From Sphingomonas sp. MA1305 (GTDB taxonomy: Bacteria > Pseudomonadota > Alphaproteobacteria > Sphingomonadales > Sphingomonadaceae): 64,000 bases of DNA. Positions 47,015 to 57,473 of this stretch are shown one piece after another. The position numbers and the translations under genes were made by a program. Under the pieces are notes generated by a model. That model was given only the letters and a program-made list of their open reading frames with translations, did no database searches and was not told the DNA's origin. The stretch spans positions 496,001 to 560,000 of the forward strand of contig NZ_RCVT01000001.1 of assembly GCF_016107325.1 (NCBI RefSeq), read 5' to 3'. Each line of letters starts with the position of its first letter. The first letter of the stretch is position 1.

Positions 47015-47797
47015 ATGGCCGTCGACCAATTGCTGACGGAGCGGCGCGGCGACGTGCTCGTGCTGACGCTCAACCGGCCGGAGCGGCTCAATGCCGCGCC
47101 GCCGTCGCTGTTCGAGGACATCACGGCCGCTCTTGCCGATCTGGGCGGCGCGCGGGCGATATTGATCCAGGGGGCGGGGCGCGCCTTCTGTTCGGGTGCC
47201 GATGTCGGCGCCGGCGCGCTGAGCTCCGCCGACCCCGGCGCGGCGACGCATGCGGCGCTGACCGACAGCTACAATCCCGCCATCCTCGCCGTCGCCGAGG
47301 CGCGGGTGCCGGTGGTCAGCGCGGTGCGCGGACCGGCCGCCGGCATCGGTTGCAGTCTCGCGCTCGCCGCCGATTTCTGCGTGGCGAGCGAGGGCGCCTA
47401 TTTCCTGCAGGCGTTCGTCAACATCGGCCTGGTGCCCGACGGCGGCGCGAGCTGGCTGCTGCCGCGCCTGATCGGCCGCGCGCGGGCAGCGGAGATGATG
47501 CTGCTCGGCGAGCGGGTGCCGGCCGCCAAGGCACTCGACTGGGGCATGATCCACAAGGTCGTCGCCGAAGAAGCGTTGGAGGCGGAGGCGTTCGCGCTGG
47601 CGGCGCGGCTGGCGGCGGGGCCGACGATGACGCTGGGGACGATCCGTCGCGGGCTGCACGCCGCGCTCGAAAGCGATCTCGCCACCGCTCTGGCGCGCGA
47701 GGCCGACGATCAGCGCGCGATGCGCGGCACCGGCGACGCGATGGAGGGCGGCATGGCCTTCCTCCAGAAGCGCGCGCCCGCATTCAAGGGGGCCTGA
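47015..47797 (+). CDS. Enoyl-CoA hydratase/isomerase family protein
   Basis: 260 residues from ATG 47015 (GAGGGAGAGG upstream). Crotonase fold: oxyanion loops [13 protein letters not shown] and [16 protein letters not shown], then [35 protein letters not shown]. The position of the Glu used by hydratases is taken by Asp in LVPDGG, as in PaaG-type isomerases. It may feed propionyl-CoA by beta-oxidation of an acyl or aromatic-derived acid; exact substrate unknown. Confidence 0.85.
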   Translation: MAVDQLLTERRGDVLVLTLNRPERLNAAPPSLFEDITAALADLGGARAILIQGAGRAFCSGADVGAGALSSADPGAATHAALTDSYNPAILAVAEARVPVVSAVRGPAAGIGCSLALAADFCVASEGAYFLQAFVNIGLVPDGGASWLLPRLIGRARAAEMMLLGERVPAAKALDWGMIHKVVAEEALEAEAFALAARLAAGPTMTLGTIRRGLHAALESDLATALAREADDQRAMRGTGDAMEGGMAFLQKRAPAFKGA

Positions 47798-47798
47798 C

Positions 47799-50006
47799 AT
47801 GGCCGAGATCGAAACCAACATCGGCGAAGATGCCGGCAGCACCCGCGCACCCGCCGCTGCTCTGGAGCCGACACAACGGCCGAGCCATGCCGACTGGCAG
47901 GCCGCCGCCGTCAGGGAGGTAAAGGGCAAGGACCTGACCTGGCGCACGCCGGAGGGGATCGACGTCAAGCCGCTGTACACCGAGGCCGATGTCGAGGGCT
48001 GGGACCCGGGTTTGCCCGGTTTCGCGCCGTTCGCGCGCGGCGTGCGCGCATCGATGTACGCGGGCCGGCCGTGGACGATCCGCCAATATGCCGGCTTCTC
48101 CACCGCCGAGGAATCGAACGCTTTCTACCGGCGCAACCTCGCTGCCGGGCAGAAGGGGTTGTCGGTCGCTTTCGATCTCGCCACGCACCGCGGCTATGAC
48201 AGCGACCACCCGCGCGTCACCGGCGACGTCGGCAAGGCGGGCGTCGCGATCGACAGCGTCGAGGACATGAAGATTCTGTTCGACGGCATCCCGCTCGACC
48301 AGATGAGCGTCAGCATGACGATGAACGGCGCGGTGATCCCGATCCTCGCCTTCTTCATCGTCGCGGGTGAGGAACAGGGCGTCGAGCGCGCCAAGCTCGA
48401 CGGGACCATCCAGAACGACATCCTGAAGGAGTTCATGGTCCGCAACACCTACATCTATCCGCCCGAGCCGAGCATGCGGATCATCTCGGACATCTTCGCC
48501 TATACGTCGCGCGAGATGCCCAAGTTCAACAGCATCTCGATCAGCGGCTATCACATGCAGGAGGCGGGGGCGACGCAGCTCCACGAGCTCGCCTTCACGA
48601 TCGCCGATGGCATCGACTATGTGAAATACGGCGTCGCCAGCGGGCTCGACATCGACAAGTTCGCCGGGCGTTTGAGCTTCTTCTTCGCGATCGGCATGAA
48701 CTTCTTCATGGAGGTGGCGAAGCTGCGCGCCGCGCGGGTGCTCTGGCATCGCGCGATGACGCAGCTGGGCGCGAAGGACGAGCGCTCGAAGATGCTGCGC
48801 ACCCATTGCCAAACGAGCGGCGTCTCGCTGACCGAGCAGGACCCGTACAACAACGTGATGCGCACGACGATCGAGGCGATGGCGGCGATGCTGGGCGGCA
48901 CGCAGTCGCTGCACACCAACGCGCTCGACGAGGCGATCGCGCTGCCCACCGACTTTTCCGCGCGGATCGCGCGCAACACGCAGATCGTGCTGCAGGAGGA
49001 GACGGGGATGACCAAGGTCGTCGACCCGCTCGGCGGCAGCTATTATGTGGAAAGCCTGACCAAGAGCCTGGTCGATGGCGCCTGGGCAATCATCGAGCGG
49101 GTCGAGCGCGAGGGCGGCATGGCCAAGGCGGTCGCCGCCGGCTGGCCCAAGGCGATGATCGAGGAGGCCGCGGCGGCGCGCGCGGCGCGGGTCGACCGCG
49201 GCGAGGACGTGATCGTCGGCGTTAACAAATACCGGCTGGCCGGCGAGGCGCCGATCGACATCCTCGACGTCGACAATGTCGCGGTGCGCGAGGCGCAGGT
49301 GCGGCGCATCGCGTCGGTGAAGGCGGCGCGAGACGAGGCGGCGTGCCAGCGCGCGCTCGACACGCTGCGCGAAGGCGCGCGCGGCACCGACAACCTGCTC
49401 GCCCTCGCCGTCGACGCCGCCCGCGCGCGCGCGACGCTCGGCGAGATCTCGGCCGCGATGGAGGACGTGTTCGGCCGCTTCGGTACGTACCCCAAGCCGG
49501 TCAAGGGCGTGTACGGCGGCGCTTATACCGATGACGAGCGCTGGGCGCGGCTGGTGCGCGGCGTTGAGGCGACCGAGCGGCGGCTCGGCCGCAAGCCGCG
49601 CATGCTGGTCGCCAAGATGGGGCAGGACGGCCACGACCGGGGCGCCAATCTGGTCAGCAGCATGTTCGGCGATCTCGGCTTCGAGGTCGTGCCCGGCCCG
49701 CTGTTCCAGACGCCGAAGGAGGCGAGCGCGCTCGCCCTAGAAAAGAACGTCGACGTGGTCGGTGCCTCCAGCCTCGCCGCGGGGCACAAGACGCTGATCC
49801 CGGAGCTGATCGGCCATCTGAAGGACGCCGGCCGTCCCGACATCAAGGTGGTCGCCGGTGGCGTCATCCCGGCGCAGGACTATCAGGCGCTGCGCGATGC
49901 GGGTGTGCAGGCGATCTTCGGCCCCGGCACCAATCTGATCAGGGCGGCGGAGGAGGTGCTGCGCCTGCTCGGCCACAACATGCCGCCGGAGGAGGACGCC
50001 GCGTGA
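47799..50006 (+). CDS. scpA: Methylmalonyl-CoA mutase
   Basis: 735 residues, the single-chain form. Catalyses (2R)-methylmalonyl-CoA to succinyl-CoA using adenosylcobalamin. N-terminal TIM barrel: [65 protein letters not shown]-terminal B12-binding domain with DxHxxG (His612 in GQDGHDRG) and [20 protein letters not shown]. It follows the enoyl-CoA hydratase by 1 base. No MeaB/ArgK chaperone gene is visible in the window. Confidence 0.95.
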   Translation: MAEIETNIGEDAGSTRAPAAALEPTQRPSHADWQAAAVREVKGKDLTWRTPEGIDVKPLYTEADVEGWDPGLPGFAPFARGVRASMYAGRPWTIRQYAGFSTAEESNAFYRRNLAAGQKGLSVAFDLATHRGYDSDHPRVTGDVGKAGVAIDSVEDMKILFDGIPLDQMSVSMTMNGAVIPILAFFIVAGEEQGVERAKLDGTIQNDILKEFMVRNTYIYPPEPSMRIISDIFAYTSREMPKFNSISISGYHMQEAGATQLHELAFTIADGIDYVKYGVASGLDIDKFAGRLSFFFAIGMNFFMEVAKLRAARVLWHRAMTQLGAKDERSKMLRTHCQTSGVSLTEQDPYNNVMRTTIEAMAAMLGGTQSLHTNALDEAIALPTDFSARIARNTQIVLQEETGMTKVVDPLGGSYYVESLTKSLVDGAWAIIERVEREGGMAKAVAAGWPKAMIEEAAAARAARVDRGEDVIVGVNKYRLAGEAPIDILDVDNVAVREAQVRRIASVKAARDEAACQRALDTLREGARGTDNLLALAVDAARARATLGEISAAMEDVFGRFGTYPKPVKGVYGGAYTDDERWARLVRGVEATERRLGRKPRMLVAKMGQDGHDRGANLVSSMFGDLGFEVVPGPLFQTPKEASALALEKNVDVVGASSLAAGHKTLIPELIGHLKDAGRPDIKVVAGGVIPAQDYQALRDAGVQAIFGPGTNLIRAAEEVLRLLGHNMPPEEDAA

Positions 50007-51055
50007 ACACGCTGCTACAGCCTTCGAGCGCGACGATGGACAAGGACGTGAATAGACCAATGACGGGCGTACGTAACGACTGGACCCGCGACGAGATCGC
50101 CGCATTGTTCGACCTGCCGTTCGACGAGCTGATGTGGCAGGCGCAGACCGTTCATCGCGTGCATCACGCGCCTGGCCAGGTGCAGCTCTCCACATTGTTG
50201 TCGATCAAGACCGGCGGTTGCCCGGAGGATTGCGGCTATTGCTCGCAGTCGGTCAGCGCGGACAGCGGCGTCAAGGCGACCAAGCTGATGGACGTGCGCG
50301 CGGTGCTGCAGGCGGCGGCGCAGGCGAAGGACAATGGCTCGACCCGCTTCTGCATGGGCGCGGCGTGGCGCAATCCCAAGGATCGCGACATGGACGCGAT
50401 CGTCGCGATGGTCGAGGGCGTGCGCGGCATGGGGATGGAAACCTGCATGACGCTCGGCATGCTGGAGCCGCATCAGGCGGAGCGGCTCGCGGCGGCGGGG
50501 CTCGACTATTACAATCACAATATCGACACCTCGCCGGAGCGTTATGGCGACGTCATCACGACGCGCACCTTCCAGGAGCGGCTCGATACGCTCGATGCGG
50601 TGCGTTCGGCCGGGATCAACGTCTGCTGCGGCGGCATCGTCGGCATGGGCGAGACGCGTGAGGATCGCGTCGGCTTCGTCCACGCGCTGGCGACGCTGCC
50701 GGAGCATCCGGGCAGCGTGCCGGTCAACGCGCTGGTGCCGGTCAAGGGCACGGTGCTCGGCGACATGCTGGCGGACACGCCGCTCGCCAGGATCGACGAG
50801 ATCGAATTCGTCCGCACCGTCGCGGTGGCGCGGATCACGATGCCCGAAAGCATGGTGCGCCTGTCGGCGGGGCGCGAGAGCATGTCGGAGGCGACGCAGG
50901 CGCTGTGCTTCATGGCGGGCGCCAACTCGATCTTCACCGGCGACAAGCTGCTGACGGCGGGCAACGCCGGCGACGACAAGGACGCCGCGCTGTTCGCGAA
51001 GCTGGGCGTGACGCCGATGGCGGCGGAGTGCCGGCTGGCCGAGGCGGCGGAGTGA
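50003..51055 (+). CDS. bioB: Biotin synthase
   Basis: 350 residues from GTG 50003, which overlaps the mutase stop (GTGA); later ATGs at 50036 and 50060 lack good ribosome sites. Radical-SAM enzyme with Cys73-x3-Cys77-x2-Cys80 ([13 protein letters not shown]) for the 4Fe-4S cluster, and [13 protein letters not shown] with [11 protein letters not shown] motifs of BioB. It puts sulfur into dethiobiotin. It stands between the mutase and PccA, whose cofactor is biotin, so the cluster carries both enzyme and cofactor supply. Other bio genes are not in view. Confidence 0.95.
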   Translation: MNTLLQPSSATMDKDVNRPMTGVRNDWTRDEIAALFDLPFDELMWQAQTVHRVHHAPGQVQLSTLLSIKTGGCPEDCGYCSQSVSADSGVKATKLMDVRAVLQAAAQAKDNGSTRFCMGAAWRNPKDRDMDAIVAMVEGVRGMGMETCMTLGMLEPHQAERLAAAGLDYYNHNIDTSPERYGDVITTRTFQERLDTLDAVRSAGINVCCGGIVGMGETREDRVGFVHALATLPEHPGSVPVNALVPVKGTVLGDMLADTPLARIDEIEFVRTVAVARITMPESMVRLSAGRESMSEATQALCFMAGANSIFTGDKLLTAGNAGDDKDAALFAKLGVTPMAAECRLAEAAE

Positions 51056-51291
51056 TTCGCGTCCGGCGACCGGCGATCGTTTTTGCGATCGGCTCCGCCA
51101 TCTATTGGCAGATCATCGCGGATTTTCTCAGTCAGGTTAATTTCGTCGCCGGTGTCAGCGATGTGCCTTACTGGGAGGCCGCGTTGCTCAATGTCGTCCC
51201 CGCTCTGGTTTATGCTGTGATAGCCTTGTGGTTCTGCCACTGGCTCGCACGCCGGGTCCTGAAACAGGCAAAGGCATTTGAGGTGCGTTAG
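51052..51291 (+). CDS. Small membrane protein
   Basis: 79 residues from GTG 51052, overlapping the bioB stop (GTGA). Two hydrophobic segments: [18 protein letters not shown] (about 9-26) and [24 protein letters not shown] (about 44-67), then a basic tail. No family. It may be part of the bioB transcript; whether it concerns biotin is unknown. Confidence 0.65.
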   Translation: MIRVRRPAIVFAIGSAIYWQIIADFLSQVNFVAGVSDVPYWEAALLNVVPALVYAVIALWFCHWLARRVLKQAKAFEVR

Positions 51292-51292
51292 C

Positions 51293-51398
51293 CCTCCCGA
51301 TGGTGGGAGGGACGAGGGGAGGCACTAGTCTCCCTGCTCAACGATTATGCCCGCGCGTGGACAGGCCCTCCCCCGGCCCCTCCCGCAAGCGGGAGGGG
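51293..51398. repeat. GC-rich intergenic inverted repeats in the pccA leader
   Basis: Two hairpins: CCCTCCC/GGGAGGG (51293-51299 with 51306-51312) and a perfect 10-bp palindrome CCCCTCCCGC-AA-GCGGGAGGGG (51377-51398). The second includes the ribosome site of pccA (start 51407), so folding could limit translation or end upstream transcripts. It belongs to the family of palindromic intergenic elements also present at 57323 and 60251. Confidence 0.7.
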
Positions 51399-51406
51399 AG
51401 AAGAGG

Positions 51407-53542
51407 ATGTTCAAGAAAATCCTGGTCGCCAATCGTGGTGAGATTGCGTGCCGCGTGTTCCGCACCGCCAAGCGGATGGGGATCAAGACGGTCGCAGTCT
51501 ATTCCGACGCCGATGCGCGCGCGCCGCACGTGCTGATGGCGGACGAGGCGGTGCGGCTCGGGCCGGCGCCCGCGGCGGAGAGCTATCTCAAGGCGGAGCT
51601 GATCCTGCTGGCGGCCAAGGAAACCGGCGCCGACTGCATCCACCCCGGATACGGCTTCCTTTCCGAGCGCGAGAGCTTCGCGCGTGCCTGTGCCGAAGCG
51701 GGGATCGCCTTCGTCGGGCCGCCGCCGAACGCGATCGCGGCGATGGGCGACAAGATCGAGTCGAAGAAGCTGGCCAAGCAGGCCGGCGTCAACGTCGTGC
51801 CTGGCTATCTCGGCGAGATCGCCGACACCGACGAGGCGGTGCGGATCGCGGGCGAGATCGGCTATCCGGTGATGATGAAGGCCTCGGCCGGTGGCGGCGG
51901 CAAGGGTATGCGGCTCGCCTGGAGCGAGCAGGACGTGCGCGAGGGCTTCGAGGCGACCAAGCGCGAGGGCCTCGCGTCCTTCGGCGACGACCGCGTCTTC
52001 ATCGAGAAGTTCATCGAGAGCCCGCGCCACATCGAAATTCAGGTGCTCGGCGATCAGCACGGCAACATCGTCTACCTCAACGAGCGCGAATGTTCGGTGC
52101 AGCGCCGCCATCAGAAGGTGGTCGAGGAGGCGCCGTCGCCGTTCGTCACGCCGAAGATGCGCGCGGCGATGGGCGAGCAGGCGGTCGCGCTGGCACGGGC
52201 GGTCGGCTATTATTCGGCCGGTACGGTGGAGCTGATCGTCTCCGGTGCGGATACGACTGGCGAGAGCTTCTACTTCCTTGAGATGAACACCCGGCTGCAG
52301 GTCGAGCATCCGGTGACCGAGGAGATCACCGGGCTCGATCTGGTCGAGCAGATGATCCGCGTCGCGGCCGGGGAGCCGCTGGCCTTCGGGCAACGCGACG
52401 TCGGGATCAACGGCTGGTCGATCGAGAACCGCGTCTATGCCGAGGACCCCTACCGCGGCTTCCTGCCCAGCATCGGGCGATTGGTGCGGTACAATCCGCC
52501 GGCGGCAAGCGAGGCCGCGGACCAACATCCGTCATCCCCGCGCAGGCGGGGATCCATAACCCATGTCGCCGATGGAGTCGCGGACGCGGCGTCTCTGGAT
52601 CCCCGCCCGCGCGGGGATGACGGTGAGGGTGACGGGCAAGCCCAACGACAAACCGATCAAGCCATCGTCCGTGTCGACGACGGCGTCGCCGAGGGCGGCG
52701 AAGTCAGCATGTTCTACGATCCGATGATCGCCAAGCTGATCACCTGGGCGCCGACGCGCGAGGCGGCGATCGACGCGCAGATCGCGGCGCTCGACGCCTT
52801 CGAGATCGAGGGGCCGGGCACCAACATCGACTTCCTGTCGGCGCTGATGCAGCACCCGCGCTTCCGCGAGGGCCGGCTGACCACCGGCTTCATCGCCGAG
52901 GAATATCCCGACGGCTTCCACGGCGCGCCCGCCGCCGCAGAGCTGTTGCGCGAGCTCGCCGCCATCGCCGCCTTCGCGGCGACCGCCCAGGCGGATCGCG
53001 CCCGGCGGATCGACGGTCAGCTCGGCCACCGGCTGCGGCCACCGGCCGACTGGGTGGTGCGGATCGGCGGCGTCGATCATGCGGTCAGCATCTCGACCGA
53101 CGCGATCAGCGTCGACGGCGAAGCGCTGGACATCGGCATCGAATACACGCCCGGCGATCGCCTGATCGAGGCGGAGTTGGCGGACGAGGCGCGGTTGTCG
53201 GTGCGGATCGTGCCGACCCGCACCGGCTTCAAACTAACGACACGCGGCGCCAGCCATGTCGCGCGCGTCCTGCCCGCCCGCGTCGCGCCCTATGCGCGGC
53301 ATCTGCTCGAAAAGGTGCCGCCCGACCTGTCCAAGTTCCTGATCGCGCCGATGCCGGGCCTGCTCGTCCGGCTCGACGTCGCGGCGGGCGACAAGGTCGA
53401 GGCCGGCCAGCCGCTCGCGGTGGTCGAGGCGATGAAGATGGAGAACATCCTGCGCGCCGAAAAGAGCGCGACGGTGAAGGCGGTCAACGCCGCGGCGGGC
53501 GACAGCTTGGCCGTCGATCAGGTGATCCTGGAACTGGAATGA
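51407..53542 (+). CDS. pccA: Propionyl-CoA carboxylase alpha (biotin) subunit
   Basis: 711 residues from ATG 51407. Biotin carboxylase (1-about 440): KILVANRGEIACRVFRTAKRMG, ATP-grasp MKASAGGGGKGMRL, ECSVQRRHQKVVEEAPSP, EMNTRLQVEHPVTEEITGLDLVEQM. C-terminal biotin carrier with Lys677 in VEAMKMEN. It carboxylates biotin with ATP and bicarbonate. The enzyme is interrupted at residues about 369-418 by a palindromic repeat read in frame (see the element at 52530). At 711 residues it is about 45-50 longer than usual. Confidence 0.94.
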   Translation: MFKKILVANRGEIACRVFRTAKRMGIKTVAVYSDADARAPHVLMADEAVRLGPAPAAESYLKAELILLAAKETGADCIHPGYGFLSERESFARACAEAGIAFVGPPPNAIAAMGDKIESKKLAKQAGVNVVPGYLGEIADTDEAVRIAGEIGYPVMMKASAGGGGKGMRLAWSEQDVREGFEATKREGLASFGDDRVFIEKFIESPRHIEIQVLGDQHGNIVYLNERECSVQRRHQKVVEEAPSPFVTPKMRAAMGEQAVALARAVGYYSAGTVELIVSGADTTGESFYFLEMNTRLQVEHPVTEEITGLDLVEQMIRVAAGEPLAFGQRDVGINGWSIENRVYAEDPYRGFLPSIGRLVRYNPPAASEAADQHPSSPRRRGSITHVADGVADAASLDPRPRGDDGEGDGQAQRQTDQAIVRVDDGVAEGGEVSMFYDPMIAKLITWAPTREAAIDAQIAALDAFEIEGPGTNIDFLSALMQHPRFREGRLTTGFIAEEYPDGFHGAPAAAELLRELAAIAAFAATAQADRARRIDGQLGHRLRPPADWVVRIGGVDHAVSISTDAISVDGEALDIGIEYTPGDRLIEAELADEARLSVRIVPTRTGFKLTTRGASHVARVLPARVAPYARHLLEKVPPDLSKFLIAPMPGLLVRLDVAAGDKVEAGQPLAVVEAMKMENILRAEKSATVKAVNAAAGDSLAVDQVILELE
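52530..52622. repeat. Palindromic element inserted in frame inside pccA
   Basis: Arms 52530-52558 and 52594-52622 are inverted copies over 29 bases with two mismatches, and the loop is 35 bases. The repeat spans 93 bases (31 codons), so the frame is kept. It encodes PSSPRRRGS and LDPRPRGDDG, peptides well known from translated palindromic repeats of alphaproteobacteria. Around it an extra about 50 residues split the usual join between the sequence ending YNPP and that starting AIVRVDDG. Confidence 0.85.
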
Positions 53543-53649
53543 TCCGCGGCCGGCGGGGCGGTTCGCATCGTCCCCGCCGGTCCAAGTGGCACACTCTGCG
53601 ACATAATAAGACTGGACAGGCCCCCGGTGTATTGACCACACACCACGCC

Positions 53650-55158
53650 ATGGCTCGTGTTCCCGCCCTTCTGCTCGTCACCGCGGCGCTGGCCGGCTGC
53701 ACCGTCGGCCCGAATTACCGACCGAAGGCTGCCGCCGAGCTTGGCGTGCCCGCGGCCTATTCCGTACCTGCGGCGGCAACGCCGGAGGATCTGACCAGCT
53801 GGTGGGCCAATTTCGACGATCCGGCGCTCGGCCAGCTGATCGAGCAGGCGCGGCTCGCCAATACCGACGTCGCGCAGGCGGTGGCCCGGCTGCGTCAGGC
53901 ACGCGAAGCGCTGATCCAGAGCCGCGCCCGACTGCTGCCGACCGTGTCGGGATCGGCGGGCTATCAGCGCAATGAGAATCTGCGAGGCGGCGGCCGGTCG
54001 TTCACGCTTCCCGACGGCACTGTCGTCGATACCGGCGGCGGCGGCACCAACAGCTTTTCCGCCGGCCTATCGGCGAGCTACCAGCTCGGTCTGTTCGGCG
54101 AATTGCGGCGCACCGTCGAATCGAGCCGCGCGCAATATCAGGCCTCGGGCTTCGACTATGCGACGGCGCTGCTGACCGTCGAGAGCGAGGTCGCGTCCAA
54201 CTACATCCTCGCGCGCGCCTATCAGGCGCAGCTCGCCAATGCGCGCGCCAGCCTGGCGATCCAGGACGACAATCTGGAGATTGCGGGTTTCCGGGTGCAG
54301 GCCGGCCTAGTCTCCTCCGTCGATGCCGAGCAGGCGCGGGCGCAGCGCGCCCAGACCGCCGCCACCGTGCCGCAGATCGAGCAGCAATATGCCGCCGCCG
54401 TCGCACGCATCGGCGTGCTGACCGGGCAGGCGCCGGGCGCGCTGCGCAGCCAATTGGCCGTGGTGCGCCCGATCCCGCGCGGGCCGGAGACGGTCGGGGT
54501 CGGCATTCCCGCCGACACCTTGCGCCGTCGCCCCGACGTCCGTTCCGCCGAGCGCGCGCTCGCCGCCGCCACCGCGCAGATCGGGGTCGCCAAGGCGGCG
54601 CTCTATCCGGCGCTGGCGATCACCGGCAACGTCAACACCAACGCCAGTGCGCTGGGCAGCCTGGGCAATGCGATCACCGGCAGCCTGTTCGCAGGCCTGA
54701 CCCAGGCGATCTTCAACGGCGGTCGCCTGCGCAGCGTCGTCCGCGCCAACGAAGCCGCCACCGACGCGGCCTTGGCGGCCTACAAGGGCACGGTGCTGAC
54801 CGCGCTCGAGGATATCGAGAATGCCATCGTCGCGCTCGATTCGGCACGGCAGCGCGAGATCCAGTTCCGCATCGCCTATCAGGCCGCCAACAACAGCGCG
54901 ATCCTGGCCCGCAGCCAATATCGTACCGGCCTGACCGACTTCACGACGCTCAACACCCAGGAGGCGGCGCTGCTGTCGGCGCAGAACGGCCTGACCCAGG
55001 CGCAGTCCGACAAAGCGACCGCCCTCGTCGCGCTGTACAATGCGCTCGGCGGCGGCTGGGATCCGAACGTCATCCCGGAGGCGCCGCCGCGCGGCGCCGT
55101 CGTTCCGACCGGCACGCCCGCCACCGATCCCCTTTCTTCCGGCACAGAGACCCGCTGA
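53650..55158 (+). CDS. TolC/OprM-type outer-membrane efflux lipoprotein
   Basis: 502 residues from ATG 53650. Lipobox VTAALAGC (Cys17), then TVGPNYRPK, the NodT/OprM opening. Long alpha-helical repeats with paired TolC domains, LLTVESEVASNYILARAYQAQLA and TVLTALEDIENAIVALDSARQREIQF. Forms the outer channel of a tripartite exporter with the adaptor and ABC proteins that follow. Longer in-frame readings upstream are less likely than this lipobox start. Confidence 0.93.
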   Translation: MARVPALLLVTAALAGCTVGPNYRPKAAAELGVPAAYSVPAAATPEDLTSWWANFDDPALGQLIEQARLANTDVAQAVARLRQAREALIQSRARLLPTVSGSAGYQRNENLRGGGRSFTLPDGTVVDTGGGGTNSFSAGLSASYQLGLFGELRRTVESSRAQYQASGFDYATALLTVESEVASNYILARAYQAQLANARASLAIQDDNLEIAGFRVQAGLVSSVDAEQARAQRAQTAATVPQIEQQYAAAVARIGVLTGQAPGALRSQLAVVRPIPRGPETVGVGIPADTLRRRPDVRSAERALAAATAQIGVAKAALYPALAITGNVNTNASALGSLGNAITGSLFAGLTQAIFNGGRLRSVVRANEAATDAALAAYKGTVLTALEDIENAIVALDSARQREIQFRIAYQAANNSAILARSQYRTGLTDFTTLNTQEAALLSAQNGLTQAQSDKATALVALYNALGGGWDPNVIPEAPPRGAVVPTGTPATDPLSSGTETR

Positions 55159-56561
55159 TGGCCCAGGACACGGCAATGCAGACGACCGACGAGTTCCTGG
55201 GGGTGAAGCCGGTGCCGGTGTGGCGCCGCTACCTGAAATGGGTGCTGATCGTCGTCGGCGTCATCCTGCTCGGCCTGCTGGTCAGTCGCTGCTTCGGCGG
55301 CAAGAAGGGGGCGGACTATGCCACCCAGGCGGCCGACCGCGGCGATTTGACCGTCAGCGTGTCGGCGACGGGCAAGCTCGCCCCGACGACGCAGGTGACG
55401 GTCGGCTCGCAGCTGTCGGGCCTGGTCACCAAGGTCGTCGTCGACGTCAACGATCGCGTCACCGCCGGCCAGCCACTCGCGCTGATCGATCCGCAGCAGA
55501 TCGACGACCAGATCAAGCAGCAGCAGGCGCAGATCGCAGCCAATGTCGCGCAGGTGAACCAGGCGCAGGCGACCGTGGCGGAGAGCCGCGCCCAGCTCGC
55601 CCGGCTGGAGGAAGTCTACAAGCTGTCGGGCGGTCGCGTGCCGTCAGGCACCGAGTTGCAGACCGGCCGCGCCGACTATCAGCGCGCGGTCGCCGCCGCC
55701 AAGACCGCGCAGGCGAACGTCGCCGCCGCGCGCGCATTGCTCGCGCAGAGCCAGACGCAGCGGGCGCGTTCGGTCATCCGTTCGCCGGTCAATGGCGTCG
55801 TGCTGGCGCGGCAGGTCGATCCCGGCCAGACCGTCGCCGCCTCGTTCAACACGCCGACGCTGTTCGTCATCGCCGAGGACTTGTCGAAGATGAAGCTGGA
55901 GGTGGCAATCGACGAGGCCGATGTCGGCGGCGTCAAGGTCGGCCAGAAGGCCAGCTTCACCGTCGACGCCTTCCCGGGCAAGACCTTCCCGGCGACGATC
56001 ACCCGCGTCGACCTGGGCTCCAACCTGACGGTCAGCGCGGCGAGCACCTCCTCCTCGTCGACGACCAGCGCGACCTCGACCAGCAATCAGGTCGTTTCCT
56101 ACGCCGCCGATCTGACCGTGGCCAATCCGACGCTCCAGCTGCGTCCCGGCATGACCGCGACGGCGGACATCATCACCTCCGAGAAGAAGGACGTGCTGCT
56201 CGTTCCCAACGCCGCCCTGCGCTTCAAGCCGTCGAGCGGCAACGCCTCGCAGAACGATGGCATTGCGGGTTCGCTGACCATGCGGCGTCCGCGTGGCGGC
56301 AACCAGCGCCAGGCGACGCTCGGCCGCGGTGCGACCCAGACCGTCTACGTCAAGGGTGCTGATGGCCAGCCGCAGCCGGTGCAGATCACCACCGGCGATA
56401 CCAACGGCCAGATGACCGAGGTGCTGAGCGGCGGCCTGAAGCCGGGGATGCAGGTCATCACCGGCCAGCTCGCGGGCGGCGACTCGGGCTCCGGCGGTGG
56501 CGGCCGCTCTGGCGGCCGGCGCGGTGCGGGCGGGGCAGGCGGGGGCCAGCGTGGCCAGTAA
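55158..56561 (+). CDS. MacA/HlyD-type periplasmic adaptor
   Basis: 467 residues; ATG overlaps the previous stop. One N-terminal membrane segment (about 29-47, WVLIVVGVILLGLLV), a barrel-sandwich/lipoyl halves LTVSVSATGKLAPTTQVTVGSQLSGLVTKV and SVIRSPVNGVVLARQVDPGQTVAASF, a helical hairpin between them (90-185), and a Ser/Thr-rich insert (about 300-315). The C-terminus is Gly-rich and disordered (GDSGSGGGGRSGGRRGAGG). Connects the inner ABC pump to the outer channel. Confidence 0.92.
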   Translation: MAQDTAMQTTDEFLGVKPVPVWRRYLKWVLIVVGVILLGLLVSRCFGGKKGADYATQAADRGDLTVSVSATGKLAPTTQVTVGSQLSGLVTKVVVDVNDRVTAGQPLALIDPQQIDDQIKQQQAQIAANVAQVNQAQATVAESRAQLARLEEVYKLSGGRVPSGTELQTGRADYQRAVAAAKTAQANVAAARALLAQSQTQRARSVIRSPVNGVVLARQVDPGQTVAASFNTPTLFVIAEDLSKMKLEVAIDEADVGGVKVGQKASFTVDAFPGKTFPATITRVDLGSNLTVSAASTSSSSTTSATSTSNQVVSYAADLTVANPTLQLRPGMTATADIITSEKKDVLLVPNAALRFKPSSGNASQNDGIAGSLTMRRPRGGNQRQATLGRGATQTVYVKGADGQPQPVQITTGDTNGQMTEVLSGGLKPGMQVITGQLAGGDSGSGGGGRSGGRRGAGGAGGGQRGQ

Positions 56562-57306
56562 CCCGCCGCGCCCCGGCGGCGGCCCGGATCTGGCGGCGCC
56601 GCCGCTGATCCGGCTGCGCGGCATCACCAAGACCTATGGCGAGGGGGCGACCGCCTTCCAGGCGCTGAAGGGCATCGACCTCGACATCCATGCGCGCGAC
56701 TTCATCGCGGTGATGGGCGCGTCGGGATCGGGCAAGTCGACGACGATGAACATTCTCGGCTGTCTCGACGTGCCGACCGGGGGAGAGTTCCTGTTCCGCG
56801 GCCATCACGTCGAGGCGCTCGACCGCGATCAGCGTGCGCTGTTGCGGCGGAAATATCTCGGCTTCGTGTTCCAGGGGTTCAATCTGCTCGCGCGCACCAC
56901 CGCGCTGGAGAATGTCGAGCTGCCGCTGCTCTACCGCGGCGACAACAAGCAGGCGCGGCGCGAGGCGTCAATGGCGGCGCTCGCCAAGGTCGGCCTGGAG
57001 AAATGGTGGGACCATACGCCCGCCGAACTGTCCGGCGGCCAGCAACAGCGTGTCGCCATCGCGCGGGCGATCGTCACCCAGCCCGACGTGCTGCTCGCCG
57101 ACGAACCGACCGGCAACCTCGACAGCGAGCGGTCGGTGGAGATCATGGAATTGCTGTCCGACCTCAACGCCAACAGCGGCATCACCGTGTTGATGGTGAC
57201 GCACGAGCCAGACATGGCGGCGTTTGCGCACACGGTGGTGCACTTCAAGGACGGCCTGGTCGAACGGATCGAACGCAACCATCACGCCGGGGAGCCGGTG
57301 GCGTGA
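56551..57306 (+). CDS. ABC exporter ATPase (MacB-like N-terminal half)
   Basis: 251 residues from GTG 56551, overlapping the adaptor stop. Walker A GASGSGKST, Q-loop FQGFNLLART, signature LSGGQQQR, Walker B VLLADEPTGNLDS and switch His in VTHEPD. Belongs to the LolD/MacB group. The membrane half is a separate gene 167 bases downstream, beyond a palindromic repeat, unlike the fused MacB of E. coli. Substrate unknown; macrolide, lipoprotein or small-molecule export are possible. Confidence 0.93.
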   Translation: MASNPPRPGGGPDLAAPPLIRLRGITKTYGEGATAFQALKGIDLDIHARDFIAVMGASGSGKSTTMNILGCLDVPTGGEFLFRGHHVEALDRDQRALLRRKYLGFVFQGFNLLARTTALENVELPLLYRGDNKQARREASMAALAKVGLEKWWDHTPAELSGGQQQRVAIARAIVTQPDVLLADEPTGNLDSERSVEIMELLSDLNANSGITVLMVTHEPDMAAFAHTVVHFKDGLVERIERNHHAGEPVA

Positions 57307-57322
57307 GGGGCGCGCGTCAATT

Positions 57323-57458
57323 CCCTCTCCCTGCGGGAGAGGGAGGGAGCCGCCCGCAGGGCGGCGGAAGGGTGAGGGTGTCGTCCACGGCTGGCCGCGT
57401 ACACGCCCTCACCCCGCGCCGCCTCCGGCGGCTTGCCCCTCTCCCGGGGGGAGAGGGG
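57323..57458. repeat. Nested GC-rich palindromic element between exporter genes
   Basis: Three nested pairs: CCCTCTCCC/GGGAGAGGG (57323-57331 and 57335-57343), GGGTGAGGG/CCCTCACCC (57370-57378 and 57406-57414), CCCCTCTCCC/GGGAGAGGGG (57436-57445 and 57449-57458). This type of mosaic palindrome recurs in alphaproteobacterial and xanthomonad genomes. It lies between ATPase and permease genes and could weaken read-through. No coding sequence in it is credible. Confidence 0.8.
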
Positions 57459-57473
57459 AAGAAGGCCCAATAA

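Noticed and set aside
47784..49634. 616-residue minus-strand ORF opposite the methylmalonyl-CoA mutase
   Set aside because: His/Arg/Asp-rich shadow frame of a clear conserved gene; no motif of its own.
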